Position numbers and translations under genes: made by a program
The notes under the pieces: generated by a model
The model's database searches: none
Seen by the model: only the letters and a program-made list of their open reading frames with translations
What the model was told of the DNA's origin: nothing
NCBI GenBank assembly: GCA_963930655.1
Contig: OZ005612.1
Location: 4,469,001-4,533,000 of the forward strand
DNA length: 64,000 nt
Source: Myrica gale
Lineage: Eukaryota; Streptophyta; Magnoliopsida; Fagales; Myricaceae
Direction of reading: 5' to 3'
Shown here: positions 24,008-36,843 of the stretch, in pieces
Layout of the letters: each line of letters opens with the position of its first letter
Numbering within the stretch: position 1 is the stretch's first letter

Positions 24008-24200
24008 AAGAGATTGGCTTGGGTGGTCAAGACCTAGGGTCTAGGGGTGTGCTTCCCTTAAGGTCTCAGGTTCGAATCCTCTCAAGTGCAAATAATTACA
24101 TGGGTCACTCCCACATTAAAGTCAGACTTATCTGACATGTGGATAATTCGAGCGTCAGCCCTCCTCAAGATTTGCCATAGATTTCCTTTTCTTTACCTTA
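24008..24200 (+). mobile_element. tRNA-derived SINE, copy 1
   Basis: An A-box-like TGGCTTGGGTGGTCAAG at about 24014 and a B box GGTTCGAATCC at 24069-24079 form an internal RNA polymerase III promoter. The head is followed by a non-tRNA body. The block around the B box (AGGTCTCAGGTTCGAATCCT, then CTCAAGTGC) is nearly identical on the other strand at 55480-55510, showing a dispersed family. It does not fold as a complete tRNA. Confidence 0.7.
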
Positions 24201-24458
24201 AAGAAATACGTCAATCCCTATTTTGATAATTGAAGGGTGAAAATTAATATTGCACTATAATTACACAGCAAATTATAATATTTTTTCCGAAACATAATAG
24301 ACATATCCAGGATAATTCGAGCGCCTTGATCCTATCCTTTGTCTATGTGACCAATCAAACTGACTGCAAATATCAACTTCAATTATTTATGAACACTAGA
24401 TAAAGTAGGATCCAGAACGTAAGCACGAACTAGATCGATTAGGTGTAACCAGAAACTT

Positions 24459-24683
24459 GGGGCATGTTCGTTTTCAGATAAATTGTAGGATGTTGAATGT
24501 TTTGAGAATTTTTAGGTGATGTTAAAGTTGTATTGGAATACGTGTAGAAATTGTTAAAAGTGATTGTTGTTTGTAAAAAAAGCTAATAAAGTATTGTATT
24601 GAAATACGTGTATTTTGTGACGTTTGAATTATAAAAAAAAGTAAGATTCAAATACTAAAACATACTAAGAAACGAAGATGACC
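24459..24683. mobile_element. MITE, family 2 copy b
   Basis: Begins GGGGCATGTTCGTTTTCAG and ends with the inverse near GAAACGAAGATGACC. Interior shared with 49624-49813 (GATGTTGAATGTTTTGAGAA, then GTTGTATTGGAATACGTGTA) and, inverted, with 9703-9927. Non-coding. Confidence 0.6.
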
Positions 24684-25454
24684 TAAAGCCAGTAGTCTAA
24701 TCAATCAAATAGGTCCGAGAAAAAAGTGCTCCTATCACCACAAGACGACAATGTCCTCATTGCCAAGAAAAAAAAAATTGTGCTTATTCCTTAATATGTA
24801 TCATTGGACCAATGTACTGGCAGGAGGTTGTTTAGTAGATGACAGATGTACTTGTATATGTTCTTACTTCTATCATGTTAGCACATAGATAAATATGATT
24901 ACTTAAAATAATTATTCTCCTTTATAATTTTTGAAAAATAATATGAATAGCATATTTATTTGTTTGTCTAAAAAATTATCGAAGATTCGAGTCATTTGAC
25001 AGATAAGACGTTAAGATATGGGCGAAAACACAAATCTCTCGTAATAAATCATGAATGTCTCGTCTATTATATTTCAAAAATAAATAAATAAATAAATAGG
25101 CGAATTCTAAACAGACTAATGCCGGACTCATCACTCCGACAGTCTCACTTAAATTGACTCCGATCTGATGCCTCTAGAGAATTAAATTAGAGATCTCTGT
25201 GTCTAATCTACAGAGTCTCACAGTTGTCCTCAATCTAGCTATGGATTAAAAAAAATGAAGAGATATTTATTTTCCTTTATATTGCGGCAAAAGCTCTACC
25301 AAAGTCATGAAACCTGAATCAGTGGTCCTAATGAATTAAACAGTTACAAGAGGTCGGCGTCATTAAATCACACGTGCTACTCTCCGTGGACTTTTAAAGC
25401 ATAGAAATGAAGTTGAATGGACCAACAGAACGATGACCACTACAAAGCGGTACT

Positions 25455-25640
25455 AACAAGGGTATGTTCGTTTATAAAGAATCTTCAGGATTTTTTGAAT
25501 CCTCAGAATTCTACAACCAAACATCATTTTTCACACCACATAAATATAACTACAACATGCATACTAATAAAGTTAACATCACATAAAAATTCTCAAAATA
25601 CAAAAAATCTTCACAAAACACCTTGACCGAACATCACCAA
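25455..25640. mobile_element. MITE, family 1 copy b (inverted)
   Basis: Reads as the reverse complement of the copy at 9366-9545, from GGTATGTTCG at its left to CCGAACATCACC at its right. The open frame through it is a shadow of AT-rich sequence, not a gene. Confidence 0.62.
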
Positions 25641-26344
25641 AGCTGGTGAGGCAGCAGTGGACAGGCACGCAGTCATGTTGTTTAAATTGCGCCCGCCTGT
25701 TGTATATGTGATAGAATGGGCTTCCGTTTGGTAAGATCTCCAACCTTCGTGTCACTTCACACCCGCCCCCCCTGGCAGAGGCAGGGGTTATGGGTCGGCG
25801 GATGAAGCCATGTCCAAAGCCTTTTTATTATATAATATAGTTTAGAAAATTAAAGTTGAGGTTTTTTTTAGGATTGTGTTTAGAAAAAAAAATGTATCAT
25901 CTATAAATTTTTCTTAAGCATAACATGACATACATTCTGATATTAATGATTTGAATTTGTTTTCGAAATTAATTTTTTAAAATAAGTTATAAAAATAGAA
26001 ATCAATATTTCAATTGAAATACTTAATCTAATAAAAAATTAAGATTTTTTTATTCTTTTATTCCATATAGAATATTACTAGAAGTAAATTTGTGGTTTAA
26101 TTTTGAATTTATTATTTAATTTTGTAGTTTAAAAAATCTCATTTGCGCCATATACAGAAACAATCTATTAATTAGGCTCGTTAAACTTCCAAATTCAACC
26201 CTAAACTTCTAGTCACATATGCCTGTCGTATTGATCAGGAACTCCTGACAAGTGCCAATTATTGCTTTCTCGCTGTCTGCAAGCAAGGTAGTTGCTCTTT
26301 AGCTCGATATGCACTGTATATAGGTTTTATAGACATTATATATA

Positions 26345-26410
26345 AATTTTATAATAAAGTTTATATTATCTTTATTAATTATCAGATAATATAAAACTTT
26401 ATTATAAATT
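26345..26410. repeat. AT-rich perfect-like hairpin
   Basis: Arms 26345-26371 and 26384-26410 are inverted repeats of about 27 nt (AATTTTATAATAAAGTTTAT against its complement with one extra T) around a 12-nt loop. No coding signal. It could be the core of an AT-rich foldback MITE. Confidence 0.7.
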
Positions 26411-27107
26411 CATATATTATGTTTTTTTCTCATACGGATAATTTTTTATCAGACGGATAATTTTTACTGTAGAATTTATATCGCCGCAAATTAAAATTCA
26501 TAGGATAACAAAGAGGAGAAAAGCTCTGTCCACCTATCTCCACGACACATGAGTAAAGTATGCCTATTTGTAGCATAAATCGAAGGTTGTTCCTGGCTTG
26601 GGAAAGGAACGTGGCAAATAACTACTGGAAATTTATTGGATAAGCGTCCAGTCTGCATCTCCAACACTGCTTTGAAAAACGACACTATAAATTTGAACGT
26701 TAAAAGCAAACAAACAGCTTGATTCATGTGCCACCCTACATGACTTCCTTCGCTGTCTCATCTGAGTCATCTCTATCCTCCCTCCCTAACCTCCATTCTC
26801 TTCTCCGTTCTTGCGTTTTACATTTTCTTGCTCCCCAAAAGGCCTCCACCTAACTAACCCATCCTAAATCATCTCTCTCTTTCGAAATAAGTCCATTTAT
26901 CAAATCTGCTCATAGAAAAAAGAGGGCGCCTTTTTCAAAAGCCCGCATAAGAAATTACTGTTCGTTCCTTCCCTCCTCCCCATTCCTTTGGTAAGAAGTA
27001 TTTGCCATTCACCCACTCTTCATGGCTACTACGAGTTATAGCGTTCGTTATATATATATTTTTCAGTTCGTTTGTTTCTTACAATATCTCAGACCTGAAT
27101 TCACTAC

Positions 27108-30100
27108 ATGGCGTCTGATCCTGAGCAACCCACCCTGTCGTCTCTCGGAGAGGTCTTCAATATTCCTTCTGCTCTTAAAACTACTTTGCTAATTCGTTCT
27201 GGAAGTTTTTTTTTTGTTTGGTTTGTGATCTTATTTTGGTCTCTTTCGGTGCTGAGAAAGAAGTGTAGGAAATGTTTGGACGTGAAGGAAATTGGGAAAG
27301 TTTACTGAATTGGAATTCCATTCTATGGGAAATGAAAATGACACAACTAAAGGAAACGGTTTTCTTTTCAAATGAAAAAGGAAAAAAATGATGTTTAGAT
27401 TTAATTTTTGTTTTAATTGTGACATTTTGAGCTTTTCGTAGACGTAGAAAGTGTAAGAGAAAGCAGGTTCAAATAGAGAGCCATTTTCGATTCCATACTC
27501 TTATTACGTTTACTATTATATTTTGAAGCAGCTACTGATTTTGTTGCTGTTTATCAGGTAGGGAAGTCCTCCGGTGAGATTGGCGGTGCGGACGAGCCTC
27601 TACTTAATGGGCTCCACGGTTCTGAAGACTATTCTGTTCTCTCCGCAATCCTCCCGTGAGCCTTTGTTCTACTTCTGCTATGAATTTTTTTGTTCTGTAC
27701 CAATTTTTACATGAAAGGTTGCATGTGAGAATTGCCGTGCCTCTTGCTCTATGGCATTGATATATGGCCGCTAGTTACTAGAATCTAGCGAAACATTAGA
27801 AAAAAAAAAGTTGATTCCGGGGAGAAGTCGCTAAAATCTATTTCGAAACTTTACCCCGTTTGTTTTTTGGGAGAAAATCCCAACGAACTTTTGCTGGCAA
27901 AATTGAAGAACTTGGATTTTCAGCTGCGGTAAGATGAACTGGAGTGGTCAACTTTTAAGCAACAGAGGTTCGGAAAATTTAAGGCTCTTGCATGGGATTC
28001 TTGAGTTGTAGAAGAGACAATATTTCAGGCTTCTACATTCTCTTACATGGAAGCTCTCTCTGTGTGTGGCTCTATATATATAAATACACACACACACATG
28101 CCCATCTATATGTATGTACATTTATATATACATGTAGATATATGTACATAATAACTCATCAATTAAGGTATGTGCCAGAAAATGCTTCTGGAAATCATTT
28201 GTGTCATGTAGTTTTCTTACAAATTTTACAAACTGTGAAATAATAGTCTATGCAAAAGAGAGTTGCTTTCTTACTGTTATGCTGGTTATGAAAGCTGCTT
28301 ATAGGGAGTATCATACTCAAATCTGTGAGTTTCAGGTTCTGTCTTTGTGAATAAATTTCTGTGGATAATAATCGGCCCCATATTCTTTTTTTTTTAGTGC
28401 TCTCGGTCAATGTGGGTTATAGTGCCCCCCCCACCCCCTCTCTCCTTTTCTTTAAGTGTTGTGATAATTAAGCAACTGGAGCTGAAAATTTGCAATGATT
28501 GATGAAATCTTGACAGCCAAGTGTTTTTTTGTGGTAAGAGTATGATGTTCCAAAAGTACATACCCAATCTTGAACCACCTTAACCCCAATTTGACATGCT
28601 GGCAGGGTGTTGCCAGAGCAGTTTTATTCATGCGCCAATAATACTGGGTGGTCAAACTGATTAGTGCTTATTCTGAAAAAGAAATGAAATCCATCTTATT
28701 ACTTAATCATAATCTTAAGGCGCTTTTTTCAGCTTTTTCTTCCCGGCTCTTGGAGGACTTCTATATGGCTATGACATTGGTGCCACATCTTGTGCTACAA
28801 TTTCTATAGAGGTATGCTTCAATTGTAATTACGAACTATGGCAGCATTATTGTTTATTTATTCATCTGGCATAACCTGGTCTCGCTGTTCTACATAAGTA
28901 TTATCAGTAAACTTAATGTCCAAAAGTTGTTGATATATATTTCCTTCCTCTAAAGACTTACTCAAATTGTAGTCTATATATGGTCAGTTTTTAAGACCTC
29001 AGGTCTTGTAGAAGTCATTTTCCTGCATATATAAGCCACACAATGATGTTGTATTTTTTGCTTTTCATCTTTCCCTGCAGTCAGCCACATTAAGTGGAAT
29101 ATCATGGTACAACTTATCTTCAGTGGAAATTGGTCTCATAGTGAGTTTACAAATTTTTTGCACTTCTCTGATTGGATGGGTGATGTTTATTGAACTTTTA
29201 CATTGATGGGGAAAACATATACATCTGTATCTTTGTTTTTAATACCTTGGTTCCTGCCGCTTGCAGACTAGTGGCTCACTTTATGGTGCCTTGATTGGCT
29301 CTGTCTTGGCCTTTAATATTGCTGACTTCCTGGGTTAGTTTTCTTACTGCATTGTGAGCTGTACAGTTTATTTGACTGATATTCTCCGCATCTTGACAAA
29401 TTTTAATGGTGAATTTGAACCAAAGGTAGAAAAAGGGAGTTGATTGGAGCGGCTTTACTCTATTTTATTGGAGCTCTTGTCACAGCATTGGCACCTGACT
29501 TGCTAGTTATGATCATTGGCCGCTTTGTGTTTGGCATAGGAATTGGACTGGTAATAAAGATCATGTCGTTTTTGTCATTCTGTAGATGTCTCCATATATA
29601 GACATACATGAACACATGCAAGTACAAAAAAATACACACACTGAGATGGATTTTTGGCATCTATTATTATGTTGATGTTAACACAATCAAAGACACATGT
29701 TAACATGCTTATCCGTATGCTTGATTTCCTTGAGCACTCCGTATCAACTCAAAACCACTTCATTTATACACAATTAGGCACATGAACAATATGAGCAAGC
29801 ATGCCCTCATGAGTAATTATTCATGTGAAATATTTAATTGTAGAAGTCTTGATAACTATTTTGCTCTTTTTCCATTTAAAATGCCCTTGAATTGTAGTTA
29901 TTTTTCGGTCATGTAATACGTGAATAGATATGCAGAGGAATGTGCAACTAGGACAAGCAAACATCTCTCTGCCTGTGACATGATATCACTGTTGATACAT
30001 TCTCGAGGATGTAGATGTCAAATAGTAAAGTGTCTTTAATTTATTTTATGTGAGACATAATTTCAGTCTCTTCTCTTTTAGGCAATGCATGCAGCTCCTA

Positions 30101-33100
30101 TGTACATTGCTGAGACGGCTCCAAGTCAGATACGTGGTCAACTAATCTCTTTGAAAGAGTTCTTCATAGTTCTTGGGATGGTTGTAAGTGTTTCACTTTG
30201 AATTTGTTTTAGGAGGTGCAGTACATGAAATGAAGCCCATAAGAGCTTTATTGGATTTACACTTTTTTTCCTTGCTTGTTCAGGAAAAAGTATGATCAAT
30301 TTATCTCATCAGTGTCCTTTCTTATAGTGTGAAAATAGTAAGCAAGTACAATCTTGTGCAGGGAGGTTATGGAATTGGTAGCCTTTTAGTTGACACAGTT
30401 GCTGGTTGGCGCTATATGTATGGAGCTAGTACTCCTTTGGCAGTGATTATGGGACTTGGAATGTTGTGGCTGCCCTCCTCACCTAGATGGTTGCTTTTAC
30501 GTGCCATTCAGGGAAAAGGCAACATGCAGGAACTAAGAGAGAAAGCAATAGGCTGCCTGTGCCGTCTCAGGGGTCCAGCCATCGGTGACTCAGCTCCTGC
30601 ACAAGTAGATGAGGTATTGACTGAGCTTTCATATGTTGGTCAAGAAAAGGAAGTTACTCTACAGGAAATGTTCCAAGGAAAATGCTCGAAGGCCCTCATT
30701 ATTGGTGGGGGATTAGTCTTGTTTCAACAGGTATTGTCATTAGTTAAAGCAAATGATGAGAAGAAACAACTCTCAATAGTGGCTGAGATCCATCATTCTC
30801 TTTGATAACAGATCACTGGGCAACCAAGTGTACTCTACTATGCAGCGTCAATCCTTCAGGTATCTTATTGATATAGATCACAGTTCTAATTGATGATAGA
30901 CTCCGTAACTCTAACTGGGTCAAGTGCACTTGTATCCTAACTGAATAGTCTGGCAGAGTGCAGGATTTTCCGCAGCATCAGATGCGACACGGGTCTCTAT
31001 TTTACTTGGTTTATTGAAGGTAACAGTTTTGTTTTCCTTTGAATTCTTTGATTTAAATTAGATGCATATTTGGGAAGCTTTCTCAATAAGTTGACATCGC
31101 GTAACATTGTAATTCATAAATGAGATTCCTTGTGTAAGTCCACATAATTGATAGTGTAAAATACTTCAACCTCTCTCAACTTTGTGGAAATGGTGCATGG
31201 ATCTTCCTCATATTTCAAGGAAATACTCAAACTACTCCAATTTTTATTTGGCATACACTTCCTTCCAATCCGTTCCTCTTTAGAAAAAGTCGCTAATTGC
31301 ATCATCTTTTTAATTTATGATATCATGCTTATCTCTCTACGCTTGTGCGTAAATATGTGGACTTGATAATATTGTTTTGGCTTTTTAAATTGAAAATGTT
31401 AAGCATGTCTGAGAATGTTGGTTGTGAATGCAACAAGATTTCCCTGCAGAAAATGGATATTGTTGATTGCTTCGCTGAATAATTTAGCAGTTGTATGCAT
31501 GTGGTCTCACCTGTGATACAACAGAGCTGTGGGTTTATTTGAATTTTTTTTGCAGTTTCCCAGTGGTCTAGATTTTGTATTTATCTACCTTTCTATCTTT
31601 CCTTCAATATTCTCTTGTGAATAGACATCCTGTATAGAGAGGAAGAGGGATACTACCTTTCTATATGTACTTATATCTATATATTAGGCAGCAAATGATC
31701 ACACCCTCCCTCCTTCAAAACCCCTAAATTTCATGAGGTTATTGTCCCAACAAAGAACTTTGGGTTTTATGGAAATGGTTTCTTTTGTTTTGTGCAGTTG
31801 ATCATGACTGGAGTAGCCGTTCTTGCTGTCGATAGACTTGGGAGGAGACCTTTATTACTTGGAGGAGTTTCTGGGATGGTAAGTCCCTACTGTGTTTTTT
31901 TGAATGTTTGGTTGGTTGAGTTTCTAATTCCAAATTTTTGGGATGAATGGATGCAACATTTGACTTGTACTGAAAATTATGAGGTCAGTCTACATAGTTG
32001 TCTCTGTTTCAACTTATTATTAGAATTCCAATAAAAGGGAGTTCTTTGTTTTTTTGTTGTTCTTTTTAAGTGAAAAAGAGGGGAGTTCATATTATCTAAA
32101 AAACATGCACCACTGGGCAAATGATTCGGGAAGATGAATAATGTACATGCTTTGTGTAACAGGTTGTCTCTTTACTACTTCTGGGTTCATATTACCTTTT
32201 CCTGGATAATGCGGCCGCTGTAGCTGTGGTTGCTCTGTTATTGTATGTTGGGTGTTACCAGGTAATTAGAGATTCTATTTCCTTCCTTACTGAAGTTCTC
32301 AACCCACAATTTGCTGCTTTGATAATATCAGTTTTTGTACACATTGACAAAAACTGGGATATGGATTGCAAACATACGCATTGCGTTTGTTAAAGGCGGA
32401 TTCCATTAGTTAATAGTGGAGGCCCCATTTGACTAAACCAGCGGAAATACCTATTAAAACCTTCTGTTCTCATAGAAATTGCGTAAATCAATTTGTTACT
32501 TATTATCAATCATGCCAATTAGAACTACTATTTCATTTGATGAGTTATCAATTCACCCAAACACTTGATCTGGCCTTAAACCCAGGATCTGGCTGCAGGA
32601 TTTTTGGTGTCTACTTCTTTGTCCTAGTCCTAGTGCATCGTAATCTCTCTGGTAGAAATAGCATTTTAAAGGTTATGTAGCAACATTTTTGCAATATGAA
32701 ATACAAAATTGTTGCAAGTAATAATAATACCCCAATCCAAAGATTCAAAAGATGCATTAGTTCTTCTGTCTTCAGAGTTTTGTCCCATTTAGTTAGTACA
32801 TGTCTGTATTCAACAGCTTTGCATTTCCATGCATAGAATTATTGCATTAGAGATAATGAAAATCCAAGTCTATTGGCTAGGAATCCTAATTTTTGAGTTA
32901 AGTGCATTAATAAATGATCTTTTAGGCCTCTCTGGTATGATATTAAGGTCTAAATTGCCTCTTTCCTTACACGTGTAGATTTTGCCAACATGTGGCAAAA
33001 TATGCCAACAATATATTTTTGATATTTGAGAAAGACACATTAAAAGGAGGAAAACAGATCCCCGTTTAATTGTCGAACTCAAAAACATGTTGAGGTTGGA

Positions 33101-34465
33101 GATAGAGTTCATAAACAATTGCTGATATGGTAATCCTTATATCCGAAAACTTTTGTCAAATGGTTGATCATCAGTGGAGAGTATATTCTTTTAGTCGAGC
33201 AGATTTTTTTTTTGATAAGTAGTCAAGCAGAATTTTTAGTACTAGCGTTCAGTAGATTGTAAGCTATAAACATAGTTAGTAGGAGTTCTTCATGACTGAT
33301 GCAGAAGCCATCGTTACTTTTTGGCTCTTGTTGACATGCATGGTTCCTGTAATTTCCCTTCTAGTTGTTGGAGTCGATTCATGCAATTGCAATATGATAT
33401 TATAATTTGGGTCAAGAAATTAATCACCCGTGCGGGCAACTGAAGTTCTTTTTGATACCCCAGAATATAATTTTGTCACATGTATGGCAGAGAACTAATA
33501 ATTTTTTATAGATTAAGCTTAACTTCTCCTGGTTTTAGGTTTTTTTATAAAGATATATTTCATTTTGTACCACATTACAATGAGATTCTTGAAATTGGTC
33601 TTGCAGTTATCCTTTGGTCCTATTGGTTGGCTTATGATTTCAGAGATTTTCCCCTTGCGCCTTAGAGGGAAAGGACTCAGCATTGCAGTGCTTGTGAATT
33701 TCGGAGCAAATGCATTGGTGACATTTGCATTTTCACCATTGAAGGTGGTGAAGTCTTTCGATAGTTCTTTTTTCCAAACATCATTTCCTGTGATTTTTGT
33801 GAAATTGACATTATCTTTTATATCTGTGCCATTAGTAGTGAGACAGTCATCATGATTATAAGTAGATGCTATCCTCAGATATTTCACTTTAATGTGGTGG
33901 ATAGATGCTAGAATCATGAGTACTTATTTGTCGGCATATATGGGTGTCTGTCTGCTGCATTTGATTGAGAATGTGATCAAGTTTTTGATAATATACTAAT
34001 TGGCACCAAGACAAAAACAAGATCTGTTAATGGCATCATTTGATGTCGGACATGGTTCTTGCAAAAGGTAGCTCTATGTGATTTGTGAGTGTTGGAATGC
34101 TTTCCAAAGTTATCAAAATTCAAGTCATATTGCAGTTGTGCATATAAGAGTGCTATATCAAGTTGAAAATTGTTAGATGCATATGAATACACGCATGCAA
34201 ACAACCAGATAAGAAGATTATAGACATATTCCAGATCTCACATTTCCTCATTGAACAAACTATCGGCACATTTTTTCATTGACATTGCATGAGCATATGG
34301 CTAGTCTTACCGTTATCTCACATTTGATTACAGGCATTGCTGGGAGCTGGAATTCTGTTTTACATATTTGGGGCAATTGCTGTGTCTTCTCTTGTTTTCA
34401 TATTTTTTGTGGTACCAGAGACAAAGGGGCTTACCCTGGAGGAAATCGAAGCCAAATGCCTTTAG
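27108..34465 (+). CDS. VGT: MFS sugar transporter of the vacuolar glucose/D-xylose-proton symporter-like clade, 14 exons, intact
   Basis: A 501-residue, 12-helix major facilitator sugar carrier; the clade includes Arabidopsis tonoplast VGT proteins, also named XYLP. Exons: 27108-27152, 27558-27655, 28733-28811, 29081-29140, 29267-29333, 29426-29550, 30082-30183, 30362-30730, 30812-30859, 30957-31019, 31798-31878, 32163-32261, 33607-33744 and 34334-34465. All phases agree. Signature motifs: D114-x2-G117-RK after helix 2, PSSPR at 230-234, QQITGQPSVLYY from 314, DRLGRR at 364-369, GPIGWLMISEIFP from 416 and C-terminal PETKGLTLEEIEAKCL. The N terminus (MASDPEQPTLSSLGE) lacks a clear transit peptide, which favours a tonoplast over a plastid location. 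The first donor (GAG|GTCTTC) is weak, so exon 1 could differ. Helix count and motifs are seen; substrate is inferred from the family. Confidence 0.95.
28079..28100. repeat. (CA)n microsatellite in transporter intron 2
   Basis: A short run of alternating CA at about 28084-28098 beside TATA repeats. No role is apparent. Confidence 0.7.
33193..33231 (-). mobile_element. Minimal LINE 3'-tail insertion (17 nt)
   Basis: TTTTTTTTTTGATAAGT at 33204-33220 is the inverse of ACTTATCAAAAAAAAAA, the same 3' end as the LINE insert at 40195-40385. It is flanked by AGTCGAGCAGA (33193-33203) and AGTCAAGCAGA (33221-33231), an 11-bp target duplication with one mismatch. This would be an extremely 5'-truncated insertion inside the last long intron of the sugar transporter. 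Confidence 0.6.
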
Positions 34466-36390
34466 GATTTTTTGCCGCCATTCCCTCGTGCTGAGCTTTA
34501 GTTTGGAGATCAGGTTAAGGTATTCCAACACAGTTTCATACTTGCAGGGAGAAACCATATGGTGTATGCAATTACGTAGTGACTCTGTTTTTTGAAACTG
34601 ATGTTTTTGTTGTCCATTGCTATTAGAGCGTAGGAACAACAAAGAATCTTCATATCCATTTATCCATCTATTACTTTTTGTTTCTCACTCAGATTCATCC
34701 TTGTAAATATTGTCATTAGAAAAACAAGTTTAAATACACTTTTCGCCTTCCGACTATTAGAGTTCTGACACTTTGCACCCAAAACTATCAATTTCGTTAC
34801 ACTTAGTCCCTTAACTACTAACTGTTTACACTTTGCACTCCTTATTGTTAATTTTGACGGAAATTGCTATTTTTGTTCAGTGAAATGACAAATTTATCTC
34901 TATACAAATATAATTATAAAAAATTATGAGGGTAAAGTCGTCAATTCACTAAACCAAGATAGCAATTGACGGTAGGGGGTGCAAAGTGTAAACGGTTGGT
35001 AGTTGGGGGCGAAATGTAACAAAATTGATAGTTTGTGGTGCAAAGTGTAAGAACACCAATAATTGAAGGACAAAAAGTGTATTTAACATTTTTTTTTTAA
35101 AAAAAATTGGGTATTTGTTAAGGAGGAATTAGGATGAGAATTATCATCAAGGTTCGGTGCTAATAGAAGTAGCTTTCTCGTAGCAAAGGAAAAGGGCGGG
35201 GTTAATCCTTGTTATTGCCTAGTATAAATTTACTAGGGAAAACTTCATTTTGTAACCTCAAACTACGGAGTGAACTACCAACTTCATATGAAGCTCTTGA
35301 ATTATTATAACGCATCAATGTGCATTCTAAATCAGATTTGATCATCAAACTGTGCCACATGACTCATTTATAATATGTGGCACAATTTTGACCAACAAAT
35401 CTTTTTTGAGACACACAATGATGAATTTTTATAGTTCTAGAATTTGTTGGCGAACTTGATAGTTCGAATCCCAAAATGATATTGACTTAGCAAAGTGACT
35501 TTTTTTTCTCAAATTAGCATAACTAGTATAACCTTTTTGACTTTTTGTTTTTCTTTCTAAGCACAACCTTTGACTTGACATGTGACGTACTATAAAGTTT
35601 GAAGTGTACTCATTGACAATAAATTTAGCTCTAAAGAATTCCATGCAGATTTTAAATTTCCCTAAAATTAGTATAAAAAACTCTTACTAAAAACATGAAA
35701 CGAAAAGAAAAGGAGATGGATATACGGGGATCTCATGTCACCTCTTGTGATGGCCAGGGAAGAAATCTTTTTAGGATATCTCTCCACCCTGTACCTCTAC
35801 CCTGTGGGTGAAGGTGATGGATAATTGGCTACACGGGGGAGGCACCTCCAACCCACGGGTGGTGGCAGGACTAGATTCTGACGTAAGGAGTTAAGACTCA
35901 GCCTTGATATATAAGCAAGGTCAAAAGTATAAAAACCAAAGCGAAATTCTTTAACATCTCTTGGATGTCCTGCATGATGCTATCCACCCTCCAATCAATC
36001 ATAATTCCTGGGGTGGTTAATTACAGTACCAGCGGTGCTTTTTGTTTGTGAAAATTTTGGAATATTGGGGTTGATGAAAAAGTGAAGAAAAAATATTTGA
36101 ATGAATTTTATAAAGAAAAATAATTATTTAATAGTAAGAGATTATTTTATAATTTTTTTAATCAGACTCGAAATTTTAGAGCAACATTTTCAAATACAAA
36201 CAACACCGTCCCTCTCAAGCTCTACATTTTCCAGACTCACAAAGGCTAGAATTGTAACGTGTCTCAAAGTACGTATCCCGCAATAATCAAATTAGAAGCA
36301 CAAGTCCAAAATTAAGAAACCCAAAAAACAGAGAAATGCACATCTACCTTTTTTTTTTTTACATAAAAACACATTCCTTAATTCTAAGCG
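34466..36390. other. Spacer downstream of the transporter
   Basis: No gene is visible. The first 250 bases probably hold the transporter 3' UTR; a foldback element follows at 34731-35085. The rest, to the tandem promoter repeat, is AT-rich without recognised features. Confidence 0.5.
34731..35085. mobile_element. Foldback/long-TIR MITE
   Basis: The left arm (TTAAATACACTTTTCGCCTT, then ACTTTGCACCC) and right arm (GGTGCAAAGTGT, then AAAAAGTGTATTTAA) are long imperfect inverted repeats of roughly 150 bp around an AT-rich centre. Words such as 'gcaccc...gtgcaaagtgt' recur in the element at 48030-48870, which looks like a relative. Non-coding. Confidence 0.68.
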
Positions 36391-36769
36391 GGTAGTCCAA
36401 TTTGTGACGACAATAAAAAGAACTGGGAAGATTGTCAGGCCCAAATAGAGCCGAATCCAGGTACAAAAAGATGGGCTTTACCATTAACTAGGCCGATGGC
36501 CGATTGAAGTGACTGAGGGATGCCCACCCTCCCGCTCGGGGTGCCCAATAATCGACCGCAGCCCTAGAGAGCTAAAATGTGTGCGGGGTAGTCCAATTTG
36601 TGACGATAATAAAAAGAACTGGGAAGATTGACAGGCCCAAATAGAGCCGAATCCAGGTACAAAAAGACGGGCTTTACTAACTAGGCCGATGGCCGATTTA
36701 AGTGACTGAGGGATGCCCACGCTCCCGCTCGGCCTGCCCAATAATCGACGGCAGCCCTAGAGAGCTAAA
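36391..36769 (+). promoter_or_regulatory. Tandemly duplicated promoter segment with site II motifs
   Basis: 36391-36573 and 36587-36769 are two copies of a roughly 183-bp unit starting GGTAGTCCAATTTGTGACGA and ending CCCTAGAGAGCTAAA, with few differences. Each holds AGGCCCAAAT, TGGGCT or GGGCTTTA and TGCCCAAT, site II-like (TGGGCY) elements common in plant housekeeping and translation-related promoters. The second copy ends about 75 bp before the start codon at 36844. Confidence 0.75.
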
Positions 36770-36843
36770 CGCGAGAGTTATGGAGGGGAAGGGAGAGGTT
36801 TTAAGTTGCAGAAGGGGGCGTTAGAAGGGAAAACAAAAGAAAG

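Larger units (their letters stand above)
22935..27107. other. Spacer between NDUFA12 and the sugar transporter
   Basis: No gene is visible. It contains an A/T MITE at 23692-23876, a SINE at 24008-24200, MITEs at 24459-24683 and 25455-25640, and an AT hairpin at 26345-26410. The last 350 bases are pyrimidine-rich and probably include the leader of the transporter gene. Confidence 0.6.

Noticed and set aside
24066-24082. A tRNA gene at the GGTTCGAATCC box
   Set aside because: No complete acceptor stem or cloverleaf; it fits a SINE head.
30329-30805. A 158-codon single-exon gene
   Set aside because: It is exon 8 of the sugar transporter extended into both neighbouring introns.
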